A stretch of 6,603 bases of DNA from Legionella longbeachae. GTDB taxonomy: Bacteria > Pseudomonadota > Gammaproteobacteria > Legionellales > Legionellaceae. How positions within the stretch are numbered: position 1 is the first letter of the stretch; every line of letters begins with the position of its first letter. The notes beneath the pieces are model-generated. The model did no database searches, had not been told where the DNA came from, and saw nothing but the letters and a program-made list of their open reading frames with translations. The position numbers were made by a program, and so were the translations under genes. Shown here in pieces: positions 1 through 6,603 of this stretch. The stretch spans positions 1 to 6,603 of the forward strand of contig JACPOX010000001.1 of assembly GCA_016191305.1 (NCBI GenBank), given 5' to 3'.

Positions 1-9
1 GTGTATTTA

Positions 10-33
10 CCCCGGAAACGGGGTTTTTTTTTT
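10..33 (+). terminator. Rho-independent terminator upstream of obgE
   Basis: The arms CCCCG (10-14) and CGGGG (19-23) pair perfectly around a GAAA loop (15-18, a GNRA tetraloop). Ten consecutive Ts follow (24-33). This is a textbook intrinsic terminator on the + strand. It most likely ends the transcript of the gene just outside the window; in many proteobacteria that is rplU-rpmA upstream of obg, but this is inferred because the gene is not visible. The T run ends only 15 nt before the obgE start codon. Confidence 0.9.
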
Positions 34-45
34 ATTTTGAGGTAA

Positions 46-2127
<2,082 letters not shown>

Positions 2128-2189
2128 TTTTTTCCCCAGAAGTGAATAGAACTCTTGAGTTCTCATATATACCCATAATTGTTTAAGAA

Positions 2190-2195
2190 TATAAT
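2190..2195 (+). promoter_or_regulatory. Possible -10 element for phhA
   Basis: A perfect TATAAT hexamer lies in the 148-bp divergent region between the CinA-like gene and phhA. Transcription from it would give a 5' leader of about 74 nt. No convincing -35 hexamer is seen 16-18 bp upstream, and the region is AT-rich, so chance occurrence is possible. An 8-bp direct repeat, ATAATTGT (2175-2182 and 2191-2198), overlaps it. Confidence 0.3.
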
Positions 2196-2275
2196 TGTAG
2201 CAAGGCAGCATTCAGGCTACGATTTGGTGGTGACCCTGTTATGTTTTAAGGTTTAATGAAAGTAAAGGAGAGATT

Positions 2276-3094
2276 ATGGAGTTTTCAAGCCGTTATGTAG
2301 CGCATATTCCTGACGCTGAAGGCTTTGTGAATTATTCTGCAGAAGAAAATAGAATCTGGAAAATTTTATTTGAAAGACAAATGAAGTTGTTACCTGGAAG
2401 AGCTTGTGATGAGTTTATAACCGGATTAAAAACTCTGGCTATAACTGCCGAGGTCATTCCGCAGCTTTCTGAATTAAGTCAGCGACTTAAGGCGCAAACA
2501 GGGTGGCAGGTCTCAGCAGTCCCTGCATTAATTTCAGCTCGAGAGTTTTTTGAGTTATTGTCAAGAAAGTACTTTCCTGTTGCTACTTTTATTCGTTGTG
2601 AAGAAGAATTGGATTATGTAAAAGAGCCTGATATTTTTCATGAGGTCTTTGGACATTGTCCTATGTTGACAGATAAAGTTTATGCAGAATTTGTTTATGA
2701 TTTTGCCTGTAAAGTTTTAACTTTTCCTGAGAGTGACTGGCCTTTATTACAACGTATGTTTTGGTTTACAGTTGAATTTGGTTTAATCAATAGTCCAAAG
2801 GGACTGAGGGCTTATGGCGGTGGTATACTGTCTTCTATTAGTGAAACAGTTTATTGTGTAGAAAGTGATGTTCCTATGAGAGTGCTTTTTAATCCTGTAG
2901 CGGCATTTCGTATGCCTTATCGGATTGATATGCTGCAACCAGTTTATTTTGTTATTAATGATTATCAAGCCTTATATGATTTTGTTTTATCCAACATAGA
3001 AGAATTTTTGGTACGAACTCGCGAGTTGGGCGAATTTCCGCCATTTTTTGCAGTAGATCCTAATAATCCCAATATACATATTAGAGCGTGTTAA
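2276..3094 (+). CDS. phhA: Phenylalanine 4-monooxygenase
   Basis: This encodes a 272-residue aromatic amino acid hydroxylase of the bacterial PhhA type, which converts L-phenylalanine to L-tyrosine using Fe(II), O2 and tetrahydropterin. The iron ligands are visible: His122 and His127 in EPDIFHEVFGHCP (117-129), and Glu167 in WFTVEFGL (163-170). The conserved AYGGGILSS segment (179-187) and QPVYFV (221-226) are also present. The length fits bacterial monofunctional enzymes (about 260-300 residues) with no ACT regulatory domain. The start is well set by AAAGGAG (2264-2270), 5 nt before the ATG. The window shows no phhB (pterin carbinolamine dehydratase) beside it, unlike the Pseudomonas operon, so cofactor recycling must be encoded elsewhere. 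In Legionella the tyrosine formed can feed hydroxyphenylpyruvate and homogentisate, the pyomelanin route; that link is family knowledge, not read from this sequence. Confidence 0.97.
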   Translation: MEFSSRYVAHIPDAEGFVNYSAEENRIWKILFERQMKLLPGRACDEFITGLKTLAITAEVIPQLSELSQRLKAQTGWQVSAVPALISAREFFELLSRKYFPVATFIRCEEELDYVKEPDIFHEVFGHCPMLTDKVYAEFVYDFACKVLTFPESDWPLLQRMFWFTVEFGLINSPKGLRAYGGGILSSISETVYCVESDVPMRVLFNPVAAFRMPYRIDMLQPVYFVINDYQALYDFVLSNIEEFLVRTRELGEFPPFFAVDPNNPNIHIRAC

Positions 3095-3112
3095 TAAAGT
3101 ATATTGTAATGC

Positions 3113-3158
3113 ACAGCCAGTCTTGTTACCATCGAGCAACGAGTTGTTCATTGGCTGT
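3113..3158 (+). promoter_or_regulatory. Nested inverted repeat in the letA leader
   Basis: A perfect 7-bp outer repeat, ACAGCCA (3113-3119) and TGGCTGT (3152-3158), encloses a second near-palindrome at 3134-3149 (arms GAGCAAC and GTTGTTC with one G.U pair). The outer arm ends 6 nt before the letA Shine-Dalgarno at 3165-3170. It could fold as a branched RNA leader or act as a DNA operator. There is no T tract, so it is not an intrinsic terminator. The function is inferred only. Confidence 0.4.
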
Positions 3159-3164
3159 TAGGTC

Positions 3165-3179
3165 AAGGAGCATTATTTG
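3165..3179 (+). promoter_or_regulatory. letA Shine-Dalgarno and TTG start
   Basis: The AAGGAG at 3165-3170 sits 6 nt upstream of TTG (3177-3179), which begins the reading frame (M)IKVLIVDD expected for the receiver domain. There is no ATG or GTG in frame close by that would preserve beta-strand 1, so the rare TTG is chosen as the start. A strong SD with a weak start codon suggests translation kept below maximum. Confidence 0.85.
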
Positions 3180-3836
3180 ATTAAAGTACTAATTGTTGAT
3201 GACCATGCATTGGTTCGAATGGGTATTCGACGATTACTTGAAGATATGCCGGATGTTGAGGTCGTAGCTGATGCAGAAAGTGGTGAACAGGCTTTGGCGT
3301 TAGTTAAGCTGCATTTTCCTGATGTAGTTCTTTTAGACATGAAAATGCCTGGAATTGATGGCTGGGAAGTAACACGTCGCCTAAAAAAATCAAATCCGCA
3401 TATTAGAGTCATTGCCGTAACCGCTATGTGTTCTGATGTGTTGCCCACTCGCGTTTTGCAATTGGGAGCTATGGGTTATCTTACTAAAGAATCAGGTGCC
3501 GAGGAAATGGCTGCCGCGATACGTAAAGTGGCTAAGGGTGAAAAATATTTGAGTGCCGAAATCGCGCAGAAGGTGGCGATTAATAGTCTCGAAGAAGTAC
3601 AAGGTTCGCCTTTTAATGCTTTATCTGAACGAGAAATGCAGGTGATGTTAATGATTACTAGTGGCATGAATGTCCAGGAAATTAGCGACAGACTTTTTCT
3701 TAGTACAAAGACGATTAATGGATACCGTTATCGTACCTTTGAAAAATTGGGCATTAAAAATGATGTCGAGCTTACTTATTTAGCTCTGAAACATGGCATG
3801 ATAGAAAACCCTATGGATCTAGCGTCAGAAGATTGA
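3177..3836 (+). CDS. letA: Response regulator LetA (GacA/UvrY family)
   Basis: This encodes a 219-residue two-component response regulator of the NarL/FixJ class. The receiver domain (about 2-118) has the acidic pocket Asp8/Asp9, the phosphoacceptor Asp54 in VLLDMKMPG, Thr82 in VTAM and Lys104 in YLTKES. A LuxR-type helix-turn-helix (about 147-207) begins at LSEREMQVM and includes IKNDVELTYLALKHG. The next gene is uvrC, the classic gacA/uvrY-uvrC arrangement, which supports identity as LetA rather than another NarL-family regulator. In Legionella, LetA is phosphorylated by the sensor LetS and activates the small RNAs RsmY/RsmZ, which relieve CsrA repression and drive the transmissive, virulent state (established knowledge). 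It lies 82 nt after phhA, with an inverted-repeat leader. Translation starts at TTG. The partner kinase letS is not in the window. Confidence 0.95.
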   Translation: MIKVLIVDDHALVRMGIRRLLEDMPDVEVVADAESGEQALALVKLHFPDVVLLDMKMPGIDGWEVTRRLKKSNPHIRVIAVTAMCSDVLPTRVLQLGAMGYLTKESGAEEMAAAIRKVAKGEKYLSAEIAQKVAINSLEEVQGSPFNALSEREMQVMLMITSGMNVQEISDRLFLSTKTINGYRYRTFEKLGIKNDVELTYLALKHGMIENPMDLASED

Positions 3837-3852
3837 CGTTTTCATTACTATT

Positions 3853-3889
3853 AAGTTGTAGGTTGGGTTCCTGACCCAACCTACAATTT
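3853..3889. repeat. REP-like palindrome between letA and uvrC
   Basis: TTGTAGGTTGGGT (3856-3868) and ACCCAACCTACAA (3874-3886) are exact reverse complements around a 5-nt loop, TCCTG. Counting a G.U pair and two more A-T pairs, the stem extends to 16 bp (3853-3889). The GTAGGTTGGG core resembles the heads of dispersed REP-like elements seen in many bacterial genomes (from memory, not checked here). As RNA it would be a very stable hairpin at the letA 3' end, but only TTT then C follows, so it is a weak candidate for a classical terminator. It could shield the letA mRNA end or reduce read-through into uvrC. Confidence 0.8.
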
Positions 3890-3935
3890 CATGCAATGAT
3901 GATTAGGTTTCAAAAATTACTTCTATTATTATTAA

Positions 3936-5789
3936 ATGAATATTTCTCCACAGTTAACATTATTTCTCAGTAAACTGCCTAATGAGCCCGGTATTTATCG
4001 CATGTTGGATGAGACAGGCGCGGTTCTTTATGTAGGTAAAGCATCTAATCTGAAAAAACGTATCACTAGTTATTTTAATAAACAAAATACGGGCATTAAA
4101 ACCCGTTCCTTAGTGAGTCAAATTGCCACCATAGAAATTTCTGTAACTCGCAGTGAGACAGAAGCTTTATTATTGGAAAGCAATCTAATTAAAACATTAA
4201 GACCGAAATACAACATCTTGTTGCGGGATGATAAATCTTATCCCTACATTCATCTTTCCAATCACCCCGAATTTCCACGCATTGAAAGTTATCGTTCGAA
4301 GAAGAAGCCCTTATCGGGTAATTTTTTTGGCCCCTATCCTAGTAGTACTGCGGTAAAAGAAACTATAGTCGCTATTCAAAAAATATTTAAAATTCGTAAT
4401 TGTCGCGACAGTTATTTCAATGCACGCTCACGTCCTTGTCTGCAATACCAGATCAAACGATGTACCGCACCTTGTGTGAACTACATTAGCCCAGAGAGTT
4501 ATCATAAATCAGTAGAGAATGCTATCCGATTTTTACAAGGAAAATGTCAATTAATTCTTGATGAGCTCGCTCAACGAATGGAAAAAGCAGTCAATGAACT
4601 CAATTTTGAAGAAGCAGCACTTTTGCGGGATCAGATTAAAAATTTAAGACTTGTACAAGAACAACAAGGTATTTTGCAATTACGTGGAGATGCTGATGCA
4701 ATTGCAATTGAAGTGCGTCCTGGTTTTGCCTGTGTTCAATGTGTCACTATTCGTGAAGGGCAAATATTGGCAAGTCAAAGCTATTTCCCCTCAGTGCCAC
4801 AACAAGGGTTTGATGAGGAACTCAGTGTAGAGGAATTGTGGCAACAAACTTTTGATGCATTTGTTGGATTTTATTACTTCGATGCACCGGAAAAAATTCC
4901 GGCTTTAATTATTACTAATCATAAATTAACAGATCATCAATCATTACAAGAGGTTTTATCCCAACAACGTGGTAAATCCTGCAAAATCCAGGTAAATCCA
5001 CGTGGAATAAAATCACGTTGGATGGATTTTGCACTTAATAATTTACGAGTCTCTATAGAAGAGTTTGTTACAAAACATTCTACTATGCGGTCTCGTTTTC
5101 ATGAACTAGAGCAGTTTTTAGGGTTTAAAAAGTCAATTGAACGTATGGAATGTTTCGATATAAGTCATACTCAAGGAGAAGCAACGGTAGCATCTTGCGT
5201 TGTTTTTGATCATGAAGGACCTTGTCCTAGTGAATATCGTCGGTTTAACATCGAAAACATTACTCCAGGAGATGATTATGCTGCGATGGAACAGGCAATT
5301 ACGCGTCGTTTTAAACGATTGATAGAAGTTCAATCTTTGCCGGATCTTTTAATTATTGATGGAGGAAAAGGGCAGGTCGCTGTTGCTCAGAAAGCACTTT
5401 CATCTTTAAATATCACTACAGTGACCTTGCTTGGTGTTGCTAAAGGGCCTTCCAGAAAAGCAGGATGGGAGAAGTTGATTTTGGTTCATGAAGCACGTGA
5501 ATTGAACTTACCTGATGATTCTAAAGCATTGCATCTCCTTCAACATATTCGCGATGAAGCACATCGCTTTGCTATAACTGCCCATCGTAAGAAACGACAA
5601 AAAAAACGATTGGATTCTACTCTTGAAGATATTGAAGGAGTTGGGGCAAAACGCAGGCAAGCGCTACTGCATCGTTTTGGTGGTATCAGAGAGCTTGCTA
5701 AGGCTCCATTGGAGGAAATTGCTAAGGTACAAGGTATTAGTGAGCATTTAGCAAAGCGCATTTTTCAGTTTTTTCATGGTTTGAATTAA
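3936..5789 (+). CDS. uvrC: Excinuclease ABC subunit C
   Basis: This encodes 617 residues, normal for UvrC, the dual-incision nuclease of nucleotide excision repair that acts with UvrA/UvrB on damaged DNA. The N-terminal GIY-YIG nuclease (3' cut) shows PGIYRM (18-23), YVGKA (32-36), Arg42 and the metal-binding Glu81 in LLLESNLIK. Four cysteines, Cys156, Cys168, Cys176 and Cys180, keep the spacing reported to hold a 4Fe-4S cluster in E. coli UvrC. The UVR/UvrB-binding motif spans about 205-240. The C-terminal RNase H-like nuclease (5' cut) has Asp408 in CFDISH, Asp475 in IIDGGKGQ and His543 in RDEAHRFA. Tandem helix-hairpin-helix motifs (about 560-615) bind DNA. All catalytic residues appear intact. 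It lies 99 nt downstream of letA, separated by a palindrome. No Shine-Dalgarno is visible before the ATG, yet the N-terminus ([10 protein letters not shown]) fits the family, so the start is probably right. Confidence 0.97.
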   Translation: MNISPQLTLFLSKLPNEPGIYRMLDETGAVLYVGKASNLKKRITSYFNKQNTGIKTRSLVSQIATIEISVTRSETEALLLESNLIKTLRPKYNILLRDDKSYPYIHLSNHPEFPRIESYRSKKKPLSGNFFGPYPSSTAVKETIVAIQKIFKIRNCRDSYFNARSRPCLQYQIKRCTAPCVNYISPESYHKSVENAIRFLQGKCQLILDELAQRMEKAVNELNFEEAALLRDQIKNLRLVQEQQGILQLRGDADAIAIEVRPGFACVQCVTIREGQILASQSYFPSVPQQGFDEELSVEELWQQTFDAFVGFYYFDAPEKIPALIITNHKLTDHQSLQEVLSQQRGKSCKIQVNPRGIKSRWMDFALNNLRVSIEEFVTKHSTMRSRFHELEQFLGFKKSIERMECFDISHTQGEATVASCVVFDHEGPCPSEYRRFNIENITPGDDYAAMEQAITRRFKRLIEVQSLPDLLIIDGGKGQVAVAQKALSSLNITTVTLLGVAKGPSRKAGWEKLILVHEARELNLPDDSKALHLLQHIRDEAHRFAITAHRKKRQKKRLDSTLEDIEGVGAKRRQALLHRFGGIRELAKAPLEEIAKVQGISEHLAKRIFQFFHGLN

Positions 5790-5871
5790 TTTTGAAAAAA
5801 TCATAAAAGATGAGGTTTCCCTTATCCAGAACTCAGGCGTCAACTTAATGAAAAAGTAGTATGGTTCTTAA

Positions 5872-5982
5872 TTTATTTTCAAGAATAGGAATATTATTCA
5901 TAACCCTGGAAAAAATTCTAATATTCGTACTAAACTTAATTTAGATATGCTCAAATAATATTTAGAAGAAATTGATATTTAA
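5872..5982 (+). pseudogene. Possible decayed transposase fragment (IS630-like?)
   Basis: In the frame of 5872-5982 a coding-like stretch reads RTKLNLDMLK, an in-frame TAA (5956-5958), then YLEEIDI and a second stop. The pattern of basic residues, a 'KLxLDMLKxYLEE' core and its spacing recalls the linker after the N-terminal helix-turn-helix of IS630-family transposases, where a K-I/L-D-x-x-x-L-K-x-Y-x-E-E segment is common. There is no intact start, catalytic domain or terminal repeat. This rests on pattern memory alone and could be chance in AT-rich DNA. Confidence 0.22.
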
Positions 5983-6002
5983 GCACAAATCTTGCATATA
6001 AA
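5972..6002 (+). promoter_or_regulatory. Candidate promoter of the enhA-like gene
   Basis: TTGATA (5972-5977) could serve as a -35 hexamer. TATAAA (5997-6002) lies 19 bp downstream, and CATATA (5995-6000) lies at the optimal 17 bp. Initiation near 6009 would leave a leader of about 25 nt containing the purine-rich ribosome binding site. The gene needs its own promoter or read-through from uvrC, and no clear terminator is seen after uvrC. Confidence 0.35.
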
Positions 6003-6015
6003 AATAATAAAGTAC

Positions 6016-6029
6016 GGTGAGAGGGGGGG
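6016..6029 (+). promoter_or_regulatory. Ribosome binding site with G7 homopolymer
   Basis: GGTGAGAGG runs directly into seven consecutive Gs (6023-6029), ending 3 nt before the ATG at 6033. The useful anti-SD pairing is probably GGTGAG (6016-6021) or AGAGG (6020-6024), at 8-11 nt spacing. Homopolymeric G runs can change length by slippage, which here would alter SD-to-start spacing without changing the protein. Confidence 0.6.
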
Positions 6030-6032
6030 CAT

Positions 6033-6603
6033 ATGTATAAAATAATTTCAATTGCATTCATGATGCTGATGGCGTCCATAGCAAATGCTGCAGCTTATGG
6101 TACGGGATTATGTGGTTACCCACAATACGATTGTATTAAAGTAGAATCGGGACAAAATTGGGAAACCTTATTTCCGGATCTAGTGCAGCGGGAAATTGTC
6201 CAAAAAGTCAATCGCACTTACAATCCCTTATGGGTCGGTAAGGTGATTGCCGTTCCTAAAAACTTAACTTATATCAGTGTTTTCGATGTATCTCCTTTTC
6301 CTTTGAAAATTCCAAATGAGCAGCAAAAACAAATTATTGTGGATCAGGATAAGTTGGCTTATGCAGCTTATGATGCTGAAGGTAATTTGGTGAAATGGGG
6401 GCCTATTTCATCTGGAAGAGACAGATGCCCGGATGCCAATCATTCGTGTCGTACTTTAACAGGTATTTATCGAGTCTTCAGTAAAGAAAATGAAAAATGT
6501 ACTTCTGATGTATTTCCAATTGGTAAAGGCGGAGCCAAAATGCCTTTCTGCATGTTTTTCCATAAAGGCTTTGCTTTGCATGGATCTGATGATATCCCTG
6601 GGA
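6033..6603 (+). CDS. enhA: EnhA-like L,D-transpeptidase (YkuD), 3' partial
   Basis: The frame is open from ATG 6033 to the window end, giving 190 codons with the 3' part missing. Residues 1-19 form a signal peptide: a basic start, a hydrophobic core and an ANA site, with cleavage likely after Ala19. A LysM-like segment (about 34-77: CIKVESGQNWETLFPD, then VNRTYNPLWVGKVIAVP) should bind peptidoglycan. The YkuD catalytic domain begins near residue 100 (IIVDQDKLAYAAY) and includes WGPISSGR, TLTGIYRVF, the MPFCMFF segment and HKGFALHGSDDIPG (177-190). The expected SHGC active-site motif would follow just beyond the window. Such enzymes make 3-3 cross-links or attach proteins to peptidoglycan in the periplasm. 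Legionella EnhA ('enhanced entry') belongs to this family, and I recall enhABC lying near uvrC/letA, which supports the symbol. EnhA paralogues exist in Legionella, so the family is firmer than the exact symbol. Confidence 0.82.
   Translation, partial: MYKIISIAFMMLMASIANAAAYGTGLCGYPQYDCIKVESGQNWETLFPDLVQREIVQKVNRTYNPLWVGKVIAVPKNLTYISVFDVSPFPLKIPNEQQKQIIVDQDKLAYAAYDAEGNLVKWGPISSGRDRCPDANHSCRTLTGIYRVFSKENEKCTSDVFPIGKGGAKMPFCMFFHKGFALHGSDDIPG

Noticed and set aside
2128..2211. Longer N-terminus (28 extra residues) for the CinA-like protein from the ATG at 2209-2211.
   Set aside because: The family motif starts at the ATG at 2125-2127; the extra residues are unlike CinA and would cover the divergent promoter region.
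3173..3448. Minus-strand open frame of 91 codons across the letA start.
   Set aside because: It mirrors the receiver-domain codons of letA and has no independent support.
5540..5761. Minus-strand open frame of 73 codons at the uvrC 3' end.
   Set aside because: It is antisense to the helix-hairpin-helix region of uvrC; no start signal or family resemblance.
5809..5826. Small hairpin (GATGAGG / CCTTATC, loop TTTC) after uvrC as a terminator.
   Set aside because: The 7-bp stem contains a G.U pair and no T tract follows on the + strand, so it does not qualify as an intrinsic terminator.
5790..6032. Small RNA of the RsmY/RsmZ type near letA.
   Set aside because: No LetA-box-like palindrome (TTAGAAATTTCTNA), no repeated GGA loop motifs and no terminator were seen.

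Overview
The window reads as a chromosomal segment of a Legionella species or a very close relative. The DNA is AT-rich, and the order letA-uvrC (the GacA-UvrC pairing of gamma-proteobacteria), with phhA on one side and an EnhA-type L,D-transpeptidase on the other, matches what I recall of the Legionella letA/enhABC neighbourhood. The species cannot be fixed from sequence alone.

Layout. Positions 1-33 hold a strong intrinsic terminator (GC stem, GAAA loop, ten Ts), probably the end of an rplU-rpmA type operon that usually precedes obg. obgE (49-1074, +) encodes the ribosome-associated GTPase. A CinA/YfaY-like gene (1033-2127, -) runs convergently into it, and the two coding ends overlap by 42 bp. 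A 148-bp divergent region separates that gene from phhA (2276-3094, +), phenylalanine 4-hydroxylase. letA (3177-3836, +; TTG start) is a GacA/UvrY-type response regulator preceded by a nested inverted repeat. A near-perfect REP-like palindrome (3853-3889) lies between letA and uvrC (3936-5789, +), the excinuclease subunit. After uvrC comes a 243-bp AT-rich gap holding a possible decayed transposase fragment and a candidate promoter. The last gene (6033 to the window end, +) is a secreted YkuD/EnhA-like L,D-transpeptidase cut off before its catalytic cysteine.

How the genes relate. This is mostly core genome rather than a dedicated new system. Obg acts in ribosome assembly and UvrC in nucleotide excision repair. 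LetA is the response regulator that, with the sensor LetS and the RsmYZ-CsrA cascade, switches Legionella to the transmissive state. PhhA makes tyrosine, which can feed homogentisate/pyomelanin formation. The EnhA-like protein acts on peptidoglycan and belongs to a family linked to host-cell entry.

The observations most worth a second look are the CinA-like protein with a shortened C-terminal domain lacking the deamidase motifs, the palindrome splitting letA from uvrC, the structured leader and TTG start of letA, the absence of a Shine-Dalgarno sequence for uvrC, the G7 run at the enhA-like ribosome binding site, and the terminator directly in front of obgE. I found no CRISPR array, tRNA, intact insertion sequence or clear evidence of an unknown multi-gene system.
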